Assembly: GCF_037969875.1 (NCBI RefSeq) | Contig: NZ_CP150218.1 | Coordinates: forward strand, 4,712,001 to 4,776,000 | Length of the DNA: 64,000 nt | Source: Paenibacillus sp. FSL R7-0337 | Lineage (GTDB): Bacteria > Bacillota > Bacilli > Paenibacillales > Paenibacillaceae | Direction of reading: 5' to 3' | In this document: positions 16,429-25,565 of the stretch, piece after piece | How the letters are laid out: every line of letters begins with the position of its first letter | Position numbering within the stretch: position 1 is the stretch's first letter | The notes under the pieces: model-generated | What the model saw: the letters and a program-made list of their open reading frames with translations, nothing else | What the model was told of the DNA's origin: nothing | Database searches by the model: none | Translations under genes and position numbers: made by a program

Positions 16429-17481
16429 ATGCACCAGCCTAATGAAGTATTATTCTATATTGGAACGTACAACAGTAAGGAGAAAGAGGCCATCCTGCTC
16501 GGTGCGCTGGATAAGGAGACCGGAGAAATGAGGCTTATGGGCGGTACCCGGGGGACCCAGAATCCCTCCTATCTGGCGGTCAATGCGGCGCAGACTGCAT
16601 TATATGCAGTGAGCGAGCAGGATGAGGGTGAGATTCATGCCTATGCGATTGAACCCGGCAGCAAAGCCCTGCATCCGCTGGGCAGCAGAGCAACCGGAGG
16701 CGGCGCACCTTGTTATGTCTCGGTTGCTCCGCAGGGAGATTACATAGCGGTGTCTAACTATACGGGAGGCAACGTCAATGTGTTCCCGCTGAACCCGGAC
16801 GGGTCCTTGCAGGAGATGTCTTCCCAGGTGAAGCATGAAGGCTCGGGAATCCGCAGCGACCGTCAAGAGGCACCCCATCCCCATTCGGTGATCCCAGACA
16901 AGACGGGTGAACATGTGCTGGTCTGTGATCTCGGTCTCGACCAGATTGTGATCTACCGGGTGGAGGAAGGGAAGCTGGTCACTCACCGGGAGGCGGACCT
17001 TCCTCCAGGTTCAGGACCGCGCCATCTGGCGGTTCATCCTTCGCGGCAATGGATCTATCTGGTCAATGAACTGAGCAATACGGTCACCGTATTCGCCAAT
17101 GATGAGCCTCAGGGTAATCTGAAGCTCCTGCAGAGCATCAGCAGTCTCCCAGAGCACTATACGGCCGGAAGTGATGACACGGCTGCTGACATCCATGTAT
17201 CGCCATGCGGGCGTTACCTCTACGTATCCAACCGTGGACACGACAGCATCGCACTATTCCACATCGATAAGGCTACAGGTCTGCTGGAAGCGGAAGACTG
17301 GGTAATCTCCGGGGGCCGGACACCGCGCAATTTCGCTCTGATCGGCGGCATGCTGCTCGCCGCTAACCAGAACAGCGGCAATATTGCCTCCTTCCGCATA
17401 GACAGTGAGACCGGGCGGCTGATCCCTACCGGCAATGAGCTGGAAGTACCAGCCCCTGTCTGCCTTGTAGCCCTGGACTAA
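16429..17481 (+). CDS. Lactonase family beta-propeller (6-phosphogluconolactonase-like)
   Basis: 350 residues, ATG behind AAAAGGAG. Repeated blade motifs (NPSYLAVNAAQTALYAVSE, GPRHLAVHPSRQWIYLVNE, ADIHVSPCGRYLYVSNRGHDSI) mark the seven-bladed Pgl/YkgB propeller. The family's characterised members hydrolyse 6-phosphogluconolactone in the oxidative pentose phosphate pathway. PHPHSVIPD supplies the usual histidines. Monocistronic. Confidence 0.85.
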   Translation: MHQPNEVLFYIGTYNSKEKEAILLGALDKETGEMRLMGGTRGTQNPSYLAVNAAQTALYAVSEQDEGEIHAYAIEPGSKALHPLGSRATGGGAPCYVSVAPQGDYIAVSNYTGGNVNVFPLNPDGSLQEMSSQVKHEGSGIRSDRQEAPHPHSVIPDKTGEHVLVCDLGLDQIVIYRVEEGKLVTHREADLPPGSGPRHLAVHPSRQWIYLVNELSNTVTVFANDEPQGNLKLLQSISSLPEHYTAGSDDTAADIHVSPCGRYLYVSNRGHDSIALFHIDKATGLLEAEDWVISGGRTPRNFALIGGMLLAANQNSGNIASFRIDSETGRLIPTGNELEVPAPVCLVALD

Positions 17482-17511
17482 CCTGGACAAGTATCTTTGT
17501 GCAGGAACGGC

Positions 17512-17562
17512 AAAGCCCCCTGAACGCCGGAGTATGGCGGGCAGGGGGCAATTTGGGCTTTT
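17512..17562 (+). terminator. Terminator between the lactonase and hydrolase genes
   Basis: GCCCCCTG (17515-17522) pairs with CAGGGGGC (17542-17549); an outer AAAGCCC/GGGCTTT pairing ends in TTTTT. Confidence 0.8.
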
Positions 17563-17583
17563 TATAGATAGAATGATGTCCGG

Positions 17584-19911
17584 TTAATACACTCCTGTCA
17601 GCGGGTCCCCCCGCTCGTAGAAGCCGATGTCGTCCAGCATAATCTTGTCTTCTGAGCCTTGCAGATAAAAAGTGATATCAGTCAAACTGTCCGGATCAAG
17701 CTCCGGTTCTTCCTCAAGGAACAGCTCGAAGGGCAGCTTGTAGGTCTGGTAGACGGCTTCCGAGAGGTTGCTGAATTTGCCGTCGCTGATCCGCTCCTCC
17801 AGCCACGGACTAAGCGTGAATTCAGTCTGCGGGAGCGGCAGAATATCCATCACCTCGTCCAGAGGGATTCTTGCGGCGGTGCCGTTGCTGTCAGTCAGCT
17901 CCACCTCCACATCCGGAGAGAGCTCAGCTTCCGGCATCGGCCCGGCATCGCCGTCCTGGTTAGGATCGGAGTTATGGTTCGCCAGGGAGAAGGTGAGCCC
18001 CTCTACAGCAGGGGATTTCGCAAGCGTCCGGGTCAGCGTATCGCTGAGCCTAATGCTGTAAGCCGCCTCGGCGTCCGCAGACTCCTGATCCGGGCTTGCG
18101 CTGCGCTCCAGCAGGATACCGTAAGAGGGCTTATTGTTCCGTTCACGGTCCTTCGCGGCCTCTTCGCTCCAGTGAAGCCCCGTAGTCGTAGAGACGGTCC
18201 CGCCCTGAACGATGCCTCTGTTGCGATCTTCATCATAATCCGCTACCGTGATATAGGACCCGCTCTGGAAGCGGTTATAATAGGCGGTATCCGGCAGCCA
18301 CCGGGCGCCGCTGCGGTAATCGCGGAACAATTGCCGGTACTCGGTTCTCCCGTGCAGCGTGTTCTCCAGGAAGGCAGAGACATAGACCTTCGCGATTCTC
18401 CGCTGCTCCTCCCCGTCCATGATCCGGGAACGCTTCAGGAACAGGCCGGTCGGCAGCGTCTGGTCATATAGCCCCCAGTCCGTATTGAACTGACTATGGT
18501 TGGCATCAGCGATGTAGAGCGAGCTTTTGAAGCCGGGGGTATTGCCGGTGTAGGAAGAACGCATATATTGCCGGTCCCCGTAGAAATCATGCACATCGCC
18601 GTCACGGGCGCCCTGCAGCGTCAGATAGCTCACATCCGTTAGACGGGCCTGCTTGCTGTCGATCATTTTATCCGTAGGGGCCAGGGCAATGACTGAAGTA
18701 ATATGGAACTGCTGAATAGCCTCCAGAACCGGATCACTGCTGAACCAGAGCGATGCATCCGCAGCCATGGCTACAGCCTGGCCGCCCCGGCTGTGGCCGA
18801 GCAGCGCAACAGAGTCATAATCAACCTTCTGGTAGAAGGGGGTGCCGGGATGCTCCGCGAAGCTTCCGATCTGCTGCAGATGCTTTAGAATCATCAAGGT
18901 CCTTACCTTGAAGTCGTTGTCTGGAATACCCGACCAAGCTGAATAATTCAGGAAATTCTCATCCAGGGCGACCGCGATGAAGCCCCGGCTGGCCAGCAAT
19001 TCACCAAGATAGGCGTAGCCGCCTTCGGAGAAGTCCTCCATCATATGGTTGCCATGCACCATGAGCACCAGCGGATACGGCCCGTCCCCGTCCGGCATCC
19101 ATACTCTGGCGTTCAGCGGGAGGGTAGCGGGATCGAATCCCCAGAACAGGGTCCGCAGCGCGGGCCAGGAAGAGATATACCCGGTAGCATCCACGGAAGC
19201 AGAGGTTAGCAGGACATCCTTGCTGTACTCCTTGCGCTGCAGATCCTTGCCGCTTCCATAGGTGAAGCTGTGGAATGTATAGCCGCCCGGCTGTGCGGGA
19301 TCGTCTGCAAGTAAGGGAAGCACCTGTCCGTCTGCCGCCAGACTCTGAAGCGACGGTACCGATACCGGGCTGCTCCCCGTCCCGGAGCCATAGGCCAGTG
19401 CGAAGGGGGAGAGGAGGAGTGCCGCTGCCAGCAGACTGCCGCTGAGCATTCTGCGGGTCCGCAGCAGACCGGCCGCAAGTCCCCCTATCCCGCAGGCTAA
19501 GGCTGCGATAACGGCGATAACGGCTGCAGCTTCAAGCTCCAGATCGGAAAAATATAAGATTAGCAATACAGCCCCATAAGTGCTGAGCAAAGAGCCTGCG
19601 AACAGATGCGGAAGCCGCAGTCCGGTTAGAGAGAGCAGCACAGCCAGCAGATTGCTGGCCAGCGCCATAACAAGCGTTCCTGCGCCAACTGCCAACATAA
19701 TATCTGCTGCGCTTCCGAGTCCGGTAGGAATACCCATAATAACTATAGAAAAAGCCAGAATGCATAGCGTCCAAGGGCCGCTGAGCGCAGTCCTCCATAA
19801 AGTAGTATCATACCTGTACGTTTCCAGAATGCGTCTGCCCAGTTCTTTGAGTACGCGCCTGTGCAGCCGCGGTCCCTGCGGCGCGGGGCCATACTCCAAA
19901 TCCATTCCCAT
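17584..19911 (-). CDS. Membrane-anchored alpha/beta hydrolase, large
   Basis: 775 residues; ATG 19911 has GGGGGAA upstream (the longer GTG start at 19938 does not). Residues about 35-190 hold five or six helices with short loops. The rest is extracytoplasmic or cytoplasmic with a hydrolase core: oxyanion region VLMVHGNHMMED, nucleophile elbow GHSRGG (Ser374), and later NHSQFNTDWG, which likely holds the catalytic His. The last 250 residues are beta-rich (ADYDEDRNRG; DDIGFYERG), like a carbohydrate- or polymer-binding sandwich. Related to chlorophyllase/PET-hydrolase-like folds by the HGNHM start. The substrate is unknown. Confidence 0.75.
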   Translation of the reverse strand: MGMDLEYGPAPQGPRLHRRVLKELGRRILETYRYDTTLWRTALSGPWTLCILAFSIVIMGIPTGLGSAADIMLAVGAGTLVMALASNLLAVLLSLTGLRLPHLFAGSLLSTYGAVLLILYFSDLELEAAAVIAVIAALACGIGGLAAGLLRTRRMLSGSLLAAALLLSPFALAYGSGTGSSPVSVPSLQSLAADGQVLPLLADDPAQPGGYTFHSFTYGSGKDLQRKEYSKDVLLTSASVDATGYISSWPALRTLFWGFDPATLPLNARVWMPDGDGPYPLVLMVHGNHMMEDFSEGGYAYLGELLASRGFIAVALDENFLNYSAWSGIPDNDFKVRTLMILKHLQQIGSFAEHPGTPFYQKVDYDSVALLGHSRGGQAVAMAADASLWFSSDPVLEAIQQFHITSVIALAPTDKMIDSKQARLTDVSYLTLQGARDGDVHDFYGDRQYMRSSYTGNTPGFKSSLYIADANHSQFNTDWGLYDQTLPTGLFLKRSRIMDGEEQRRIAKVYVSAFLENTLHGRTEYRQLFRDYRSGARWLPDTAYYNRFQSGSYITVADYDEDRNRGIVQGGTVSTTTGLHWSEEAAKDRERNNKPSYGILLERSASPDQESADAEAAYSIRLSDTLTRTLAKSPAVEGLTFSLANHNSDPNQDGDAGPMPEAELSPDVEVELTDSNGTAARIPLDEVMDILPLPQTEFTLSPWLEERISDGKFSNLSEAVYQTYKLPFELFLEEEPELDPDSLTDITFYLQGSEDKIMLDDIGFYERGDPLTGVY

Positions 19912-20076
19912 GATTATTTCCCCCGGTGCGTTTTCCACTCTATTTTTTCACTCTATTAGATGTAAGCAATGATATTACTTTGGGGCAGCAATAACAAGTG
20001 GAGCTTACAGGAACGGGCGCCACTTCCTGCCCGGGGCCCGTGGATCGCCGTCTTTCATTCAAAGTGAAAAAAAGGT

Positions 20077-20105
20077 TTGACAGCGCGGGAAGCGTTCAGT
20101 ATTAT
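20077..20105 (+). promoter_or_regulatory. Promoter of the sulfate transport operon
   Basis: TTGACA (20077-20082), 17-base spacer, TATTAT (20100-20105). It starts a leader of about 170 nt with no recognised riboswitch. Confidence 0.7.
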
Positions 20106-20111
20106 ATCTGT

Positions 20112-20138
20112 ATAACCTACTAAATGGGTAGGAATAAT
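20112..20138. promoter_or_regulatory. Putative CymR-like operator
   Basis: CCTAC-N7-GTAGG (20116-20132) followed by AATAAT, placed at the transcription start. A related CCT-N11-AGGATTATT occurs in the ssuE promoter. Assignment to CymR is inferred from the sulfur genes. Confidence 0.45.
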
Positions 20139-20282
20139 CGAATAAGTTCTTACCGTACAGACGGAGGAACGCCTGCTTCAGGCTCGCAGATACGTGTCTA
20201 TAAGACCGGTTTGACTTGCCGCAAGCGGGCTTTCCTGCGTCTATTGCTTGTTACCAGACTAATATGGGGGAGTGGGCTAAGG

Positions 20283-21404
20283 ATGACACAAGGGATCAAG
20301 AAGGGGCTTCTCGCCGGAGTTGCATTGATATTGACGGCAGGGCTTACGGCTTGCGGGAACAGTAATGCAGGGAACAGTGCGGGTGCAGGAACGGCGGCCC
20401 CGGCCGTGGCAGAAGCGGCGGCGAGGGCGTCTTCAACACCGGAAGCCACCCAGACACAGGCCAAAGATCCAGTCGAGCTGCTGAATGTATCCTATGATCC
20501 AACGCGTGAGCTGTATGAGAACTACAACAAGGCCTTCGCCGCCTACTGGGAGCAGGAGACCGGCCAGAAGGTAACAGTCAAGCAATCGCATGGCGGATCG
20601 GGCAAGCAGAGCCGGGCTGTGCTGGATGGCCTGGAGGCAGATGTCGTTACGCTGGCACTCGGATATGACATTGATGCGCTTCAGGAGGCCGGGCTGATCG
20701 GCGCGGACTGGCAGAGTAAATATGAGCATAACAGCTCCCCGTATACCTCCACCATCGTCTTCCTGGTCCGCAAAGGCAACCCGAAGGGCATCAAGGACTG
20801 GCCCGATCTGCTGAAGGAGGGCGTAGAGGTCATCACCCCTAACCCCAAGACCTCCGGCGGCGCCCGCTGGAACTACCTGGCTGCCTGGGGCTATGCGCTG
20901 GACCACAATAATAATGATGAAGCCAAGGCTCAGGAATTTGTGCAAAAGCTGTTCAAGAATGTACCGGTCCTGGATACCGGAGCGCGCGGCTCCACCACTA
21001 CCTTCGTGGAACGCGGCATCGGGGATGTGCTGATTGCCTGGGAGAATGAGGCGTATCTGTCTATCAAGGAGCTGGGTCCGGACAAATTCGAGATTGTGAA
21101 TCCGTCAGAGAGCATTCTGGCAGAGCCGCCGGTTGCGGTGGTGGATAAGGTGGTTGATAAAAGAGGAACGCGCGAGGTAGCAGATGCCTACCTGAAATAT
21201 CTCTACACCGAGGAAGGCCAGAAGATTGCTGCCGAGAACTATTACCGTCCGACACTGGATAGCGTGAAGGCCGAGTTCAAGGATCAATTCCCGGAGATTA
21301 AGCTGTTCACCCTGGCCGATAAATTCGGAACCTGGAAGGAGACCCAGGCGAAGCACTTCAATGACGGCGGGATTTTCGACAAAATCTACGTACCGGGCAG
21401 CTGA
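20283..21404 (+). CDS. Sulfate ABC transporter substrate-binding lipoprotein
   Basis: 373 residues; ATG 20283 has GGGGGAGTGGG upstream. Lipoprotein signal with lipobox LTAC (Cys near residue 23) and an Ala-rich linker. The mature part shows Sbp/CysP features: LLNVSYDPTRELYENYN, QSHGGSGKQSRAV, VVTLALGYDID, NPKTSGGARWNYLAAWGYA and GARGSTTTFVERGIGDVLIAWENEA. It delivers sulfate or thiosulfate to CysT/CysW. First gene of the operon; a 170-nt leader and putative CymR-like box precede it. Confidence 0.9.
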   Translation: MTQGIKKGLLAGVALILTAGLTACGNSNAGNSAGAGTAAPAVAEAAARASSTPEATQTQAKDPVELLNVSYDPTRELYENYNKAFAAYWEQETGQKVTVKQSHGGSGKQSRAVLDGLEADVVTLALGYDIDALQEAGLIGADWQSKYEHNSSPYTSTIVFLVRKGNPKGIKDWPDLLKEGVEVITPNPKTSGGARWNYLAAWGYALDHNNNDEAKAQEFVQKLFKNVPVLDTGARGSTTTFVERGIGDVLIAWENEAYLSIKELGPDKFEIVNPSESILAEPPVAVVDKVVDKRGTREVADAYLKYLYTEEGQKIAAENYYRPTLDSVKAEFKDQFPEIKLFTLADKFGTWKETQAKHFNDGGIFDKIYVPGS

Positions 21405-21422
21405 TAGCGGAGTCTTGAAAGG

Positions 21423-22286
21423 ATGAATGGGCAGATGAGTGTCATGACCAAAGCTGCTGCAAGGACGGTGTCGCGGCGCAAGCAGCTGCCGGGGTTCGGA
21501 ATTACGATGGGGTTCAGCGTACTGTATCTGAGTCTTGTGGTCCTGCTGCCGCTGTCCGCGCTGCTCTTCAATTCAACGGGGCTGAGCTGGGCCAAGTTCT
21601 GGGATGTGGCTACGGATGCCCGCGTCCTGGCCTCCTACCGTGTCAGTCTGAGTACGGCGGGCGCTGCGGCCCTGATTAATGTTTTTCTGGGACTGCTGCT
21701 GGCCTGGGTGCTGGTGCGGTATGAATTCCCCGGTAAAAGAATCTTCGACGCCCTGATCGACCTGCCGTTCGCGCTCCCTACAGCCGTGGCGGGCGTATCG
21801 CTGACCGCCCTCTATTCCCAGAACGGCTGGATCGGCTCCCTGCTGACGCCGCTGGGCTTCAAGGTAGCCTTCACGCCGCTGGGCATCACGCTGGCGCTGA
21901 TGTTCATCGGCATTCCCTTTGTCGTCCGCACGGTGCAGCCGGTGCTGGAGGATCTGGACAGGGACATGGAAGAAGCCGCAGCTACGCTTGGGGCAGGCCG
22001 CAGGCGCACCTTCCTGCGGATTGTCCTGCCGGAGCTGCTGCCTCCGCTGCTTACGGGCTTCGCTCTGGCGTTCGCCCGGGGCATCGGCGAGTACGGTTCT
22101 GTCGTGTTCATCTCTGGCAATATGCCGATGCGCACTGAGATCGCCCCGCTGCTGATCATGTCCAAGCTGGAGCAGTTCGATTACGCCGGAGCCACTGCCG
22201 TGGCGCTGATTCTGCTGCTGCTCTCCTTCCTGATGCTGCTGGTCATCAACAGCCTTCAGCATTGGGCTCGGCGGAGCTCGCGATAA
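21423..22286 (+). CDS. cysT: Sulfate ABC transporter permease CysT
   Basis: 287 residues at the 21423 start; ATG 21435 or 21444 fits the GAAAGGA site better. Six helices; the EAA loop reads EEAAATLGAGRRRTFLRIVLPEL, followed by GFALAFARGIGEYGSVVFISGN, highly typical of CysT. Partners are CysW (25 bp downstream) and the upstream binding protein. No cysA ATPase gene lies in the cluster, so an ATPase from elsewhere must energise it. Confidence 0.9.
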   Translation: MNGQMSVMTKAAARTVSRRKQLPGFGITMGFSVLYLSLVVLLPLSALLFNSTGLSWAKFWDVATDARVLASYRVSLSTAGAAALINVFLGLLLAWVLVRYEFPGKRIFDALIDLPFALPTAVAGVSLTALYSQNGWIGSLLTPLGFKVAFTPLGITLALMFIGIPFVVRTVQPVLEDLDRDMEEAAATLGAGRRRTFLRIVLPELLPPLLTGFALAFARGIGEYGSVVFISGNMPMRTEIAPLLIMSKLEQFDYAGATAVALILLLLSFLMLLVINSLQHWARRSSR

Positions 22287-22311
22287 ACACATTAATTTAG
22301 GAGGAATTAGA

Positions 22312-23175
22312 ATGGCCGGTACGGTTCCCCTGCATGTCCCCGGGCCGCGAACAGGCGCGTCATCGCCTTCTACGACGGAGTCACAAACGGTGAAATGGGT
22401 GCTCATCTCCCTGGCCGGAATGGTTCTGCTCTGGCTGATTGCGCTGCCGCTGATCATTGTGCTGGTGGAGTCGCTGAAGCGGGGGCTGGATGTCTACTGG
22501 GCCGCATTGACCGACCCGGACGCCGCCTCGGCGCTGAGACTGACGCTGCTGGTCGCCGCGATTACGGTTCCGCTGAATACGGTCTTTGGAGTAACGGCGG
22601 CGTGGGCGGTGACCAAGTTCCGTTTTCGCGGCAAGGGATTTCTGATTACGCTGATCGATCTGCCCTTTGCGGTATCACCGGTGATTGGCGGACTGATCTT
22701 CATTCTGGTGTTCGGCTCGCACGGCTGGTTCGGCCCCTGGTTAAGCGACCATGATATCAAAATCGTCTTCGCCCTGCCAGGCATCGTGCTGGCTACGCTG
22801 TTTATCACGTTCCCGTTCGTAGCCCGCGAGCTGATTCCGCTGATGGAGGAGCAGGGCACACAGGAGGAGGAGGCTGCGATTACGCTAGGTGCGCACGGGT
22901 GGCAGATCTTCTGGCGCGTCACGCTGCCGAATATCAAGTGGGGTCTGCTCTACGGCATTATTCTCTGCAATGCACGGGCCATGGGCGAGTTCGGCGCCGT
23001 ATCGGTGGTGTCCGGGCATATCCGCGGGGAGACGAATACGTTGCCGCTGCATGTCGAAATTTTGTACAACGAATATCAGTTTTCGGCATCCTTCACGGTG
23101 GCTTCTCTGCTGCTCCTGCTGGCACTGGTGACGATGATTGTAAAAAGCGTACTTGTACGCAAAAATGCTCATTGA
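22312..23175 (+). CDS. cysW: Sulfate ABC transporter permease CysW
   Basis: 287 residues, TAGGAGGAATTAG before ATG. Hydrophilic N-terminus of 25 residues, six helices, EAA loop EEEAAITLGAHGWQIFWRVTLPNI and the CysW-typical ARAMGEFGAVSVVSGHIRGETNTLPLHVE. It forms the transmembrane channel with CysT. It is followed after about 100 bp by yezD. Confidence 0.92.
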   Translation: MAGTVPLHVPGPRTGASSPSTTESQTVKWVLISLAGMVLLWLIALPLIIVLVESLKRGLDVYWAALTDPDAASALRLTLLVAAITVPLNTVFGVTAAWAVTKFRFRGKGFLITLIDLPFAVSPVIGGLIFILVFGSHGWFGPWLSDHDIKIVFALPGIVLATLFITFPFVARELIPLMEEQGTQEEEAAITLGAHGWQIFWRVTLPNIKWGLLYGIILCNARAMGEFGAVSVVSGHIRGETNTLPLHVEILYNEYQFSASFTVASLLLLLALVTMIVKSVLVRKNAH

Positions 23176-23276
23176 CAGCTATTGGGAGCCGTGCTAAGTT
23201 AATTCATAGTATACAAGGTGGTAATAACGGAATTTAGGCAGAGTTACTTCCCTAACCGGGAAAGGGAGGCTTGCGA

Positions 23277-23498
23277 ATGGCGAAACCACTGAAGGTGGAT
23301 GAGGTATGGCTTGCGCGGATAACGGAACTTCTCGACGATATGGAATTCGGCTCCTTGCACATCGTAGTGCATGAAGGTCAAATCGTACAGATGGAGCGCA
23401 CGGAGCGCAAACGTTTCGAGAACAGCACAGCAAATTCACGTGGTAGTGGAGAGACCGGAAGCCGGCGGACCGATACCCGTACTGGGGGACGAGGATAA
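23277..23498 (+). CDS. yezD: YezD family small protein (DUF2292)
   Basis: 73 residues, GGGAGG seven bases before ATG 23277. Residues 1-45 carry the DUF2292 core: WLARITELLDDMEFGSLHIVVHEGQIVQMERTER. The tail is Ser/Arg/Gly-rich and probably disordered. Function unknown; position at the end of a sulfate uptake operon suggests a link to sulfur assimilation. A terminator follows immediately. Confidence 0.8.
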   Translation: MAKPLKVDEVWLARITELLDDMEFGSLHIVVHEGQIVQMERTERKRFENSTANSRGSGETGSRRTDTRTGGRG

Positions 23499-23504
23499 TG
23501 CAGA

Positions 23505-23540
23505 AAGACCTTCCATTGGGCAACCAATGGGAGGTCTTTT
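23505..23540 (+). terminator. Terminator of the sulfate operon
   Basis: AAGACCTTCCATTGG pairs with CCAATGGGAGGTCTT around a GCAA loop, then TTGT. Repeat copy A begins three bases later. Confidence 0.85.
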
Positions 23541-23543
23541 GTA

Positions 23544-23643
23544 AAAATATAAGAATTTATATGTCGCACACGATAAATTATACTTCTATTTCTCGCTGAA
23601 ACGGTACCGTCCTTTAAAAGGACGGCAATGCCGTTTCCACTTG
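23544..23643 (+). repeat. Dispersed structured repeat, copy A
   Basis: About 100 bp starting AAAATATAAGAATTTATA, with the conserved block TTCTATTTCTCGCTGAAACG, then a nested hairpin: outer GAAACGG/CCGTTTC and inner CCGTCC/GGACGG, ending CCACTTG. Same element as 28767-28867 and 47605-47705; a 5' half is at 29408-29455. Confidence 0.9.
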
Positions 23644-23650
23644 TTGACTA

Positions 23651-23959
23651 TCAGTAACGTGGATTGCGCCGTGATCCGCTCAGTCCTTCTACGAGCAGAA
23701 TGATAGCGGTAATGGCATGCATCACCCAGCCGACAAAAGGAATCAAGGCAACCACCGAGGTGACCACACCCACTGCATTCCCGATAATCGGACCGCGCTC
23801 TCTCAGCAGAATGATAATGGCTACAGCATGCAGCAGAAAAGCGACCCCAAGCGGTACCCAGGCATTTGCCACAACAAAGCTTCCCCCGATAATCGGCAGC
23901 GCCAGAAAAGCCTCATAAGCGAAAGTTCCCCATTTAAATAGTTTCCCTGTAGGAGACAT
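23651..23959 (-). CDS. Small three-helix membrane protein, unknown
   Basis: 102 residues from ATG 23959, chosen because AAGGTTGGTGAAG precedes it. Three hydrophobic segments (ALPIIGGSFVVANAW, LGVAFLLHAVAIIILL and a long GNAVGVVTSVVALIPFVGWVMHAI region) and a basic C-terminus GSRRNPRY. I do not recognise a named family with certainty; it looks like a small integral membrane protein in the cytoplasmic membrane. It ends eight bases from repeat copy A. Confidence 0.7.
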   Translation of the reverse strand: MSPTGKLFKWGTFAYEAFLALPIIGGSFVVANAWVPLGVAFLLHAVAIIILLRERGPIIGNAVGVVTSVVALIPFVGWVMHAITAIILLVEGLSGSRRNPRY

Positions 23960-24186
23960 AATTACTTCACCAACCTTCCAAAATAATAGTGTTGCCTGTC
24001 TATCCACAGTTTACCCAAGGACACGGGGTAAGAATAACCTGCCCGCCCGCAGAGAGCAAGTGCTGTGTTTTGAGTTATTGTACGCCGGAGGAGTCGGGGC
24101 GTTTCAATTTTGAACAAATACATATATATTGGTATCAGTATGGCAGCGGGATCTGCTTGCAGATTGCAGGATACAGGAGGAGAATT

Positions 24187-24600
24187 ATGACAAATTCAGT
24201 ACAGCCGGAGATCCGGCAGGAGCTGCCCTCAGTTGAGGATTATCTGGCGCTGCGGCAGGAAGCCGGGCTTAGTCCGATGAGCATAGAGGGGGCGTCCGCC
24301 GGACTGCCTAACTCTGCTTTTGCCGTGACGGTGTATGCAGGGGAGCAACTAGTGGGCATGGGCAGGGTTATTGGGGACGGGGGATGTTTTTTTCAAGTGA
24401 CGGATATTGCTGTGAAGCCTTCCTTCCAGGGACGGGGTCTAGGAAAAAGCATCATGCAGGAAATCCGCACGTTCCTGGACAGTGTGCCGGAAAAGGCGTA
24501 TATCAGTCTCATCGCTGACGGGGAAGCGGCCAAGCTATATGCCAGATACGGGTTCGCGCCGGTAATGCCTGCTTCACAGGGAATGTTCCTGCGGCGATAA
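24187..24600 (+). CDS. GNAT family N-acetyltransferase
   Basis: 137 residues, GGAGGAGAATT before ATG 24187. The acetyl-CoA loop reads VKPSFQGRGLGKSIMQEI (motif A), with DIAV strand beta-4 before it and LYARYGFAPV at the C-terminus (motif B). Similar short GNATs acetylate amines or small metabolites; the substrate is unknown. Sixty bases upstream of a NAD(P)-binding protein gene in the same direction, probably co-transcribed. Confidence 0.88.
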   Translation: MTNSVQPEIRQELPSVEDYLALRQEAGLSPMSIEGASAGLPNSAFAVTVYAGEQLVGMGRVIGDGGCFFQVTDIAVKPSFQGRGLGKSIMQEIRTFLDSVPEKAYISLIADGEAAKLYARYGFAPVMPASQGMFLRR

Positions 24601-24660
24601 ATCGTATGAATTCGTGTAATGATAAAGGATAGCAGATTAGGAAAGCGAGGCAGCGGGAGA

Positions 24661-25293
24661 ATGGATATTGTAGTGTTTGGGGCATCGGGCAGAGTTGGAA
24701 GTGCCATCGTACAGGAAGCATTAAAAAGAAAACATGAGGTCACGGCTGCGGTACGCAGACCGGAAGCCTTCAGCCTTCAGCATGAGCGGCTGCAGGTGAC
24801 CGCTGCTGATCTGCTGGACCCGGCCTCGGTAACGGCAGCCGTGCGCGGGCATGAAGAGGTAATCAGTGCCTTTGGTCCGGCGGCGGGGCATGAGAATGAT
24901 TTGCTGCGGGTGGCGGATTCACTGCTGGAAGGGATGCGGGCGGCCGGACTTGAGCGTCTGATCATTGTCGGCGGAGCGGGCAGCCTGAAGACAGAATCAG
25001 GAGAATGGCTGATGGACACCGCCGGATTCCCCGAGGACTACCGCGCGCTGGCTTCGGCTCATGCCAATGCGTATGAGATCTATAGAGGGTCAGAGCTGGA
25101 TTATACGTATCTCAGTCCGCCTGCCGCTCTGGTAGAAGGGCGCCGCACCGGCCAATTCCGTATCGGCCTCGACCGGCTTATTGTAGATGAAGACGGCCGG
25201 AGCGGCATCAGCATCCAGGATTTCGCTGTGGCGGTCATCGATGAGCTGGAGGAAGGCAATTTCAGCAGGGCCAGGTTTACTGTAGGGTATTGA
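24661..25293 (+). CDS. NAD(P)-binding Rossmann protein (YwnB/NmrA-like)
   Basis: 210 residues, GCGGGAG before ATG. FGASGRVGSAIVQEALKRKHEVTAA is an atypical SDR dinucleotide motif (GxSGRxG), with AAVRRPEA suggesting NADPH preference, then LIIVGGAGSL and DYTYLSPPAAL. There is no YxxxK pair, so it is more likely a reductase or sensor of the NmrA/YwnB branch than a classical dehydrogenase. It follows a GNAT gene. Confidence 0.8.
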   Translation: MDIVVFGASGRVGSAIVQEALKRKHEVTAAVRRPEAFSLQHERLQVTAADLLDPASVTAAVRGHEEVISAFGPAAGHENDLLRVADSLLEGMRAAGLERLIIVGGAGSLKTESGEWLMDTAGFPEDYRALASAHANAYEIYRGSELDYTYLSPPAALVEGRRTGQFRIGLDRLIVDEDGRSGISIQDFAVAVIDELEEGNFSRARFTVGY

Positions 25294-25422
25294 TGAGGGT
25301 GGGGGTGTACGCGGAGGCGGAAGGTGAAAATGCAGAGGTAGAGTCAGCGGCAGGTTTAACGCACTCTGTACAACTAAAACGCCTGATTTTACAACGATAT
25401 CCTTAACTATCTAACATAAAGA

Positions 25423-25456
25423 GTCCTCCTCGTAGCGGGAGGGCTTTTTTCTTTTT
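25423..25456 (+). terminator. Terminator upstream of nnr
   Basis: GTCCTCC pairs with GGGAGGGC, followed by TTTTTTCTTTTT. It closes the GNAT/NAD-binding unit. Confidence 0.8.
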
Positions 25457-25565
25457 AAGCAGATCGTTACTAGTTACTCGTTGGACGCTATGAGCTACCT
25501 GGGTTATTTGCTTGCTGAAACGGGACTTAGTACAATCGAAGCAACTATGAAGGAGGTCTGGACCA

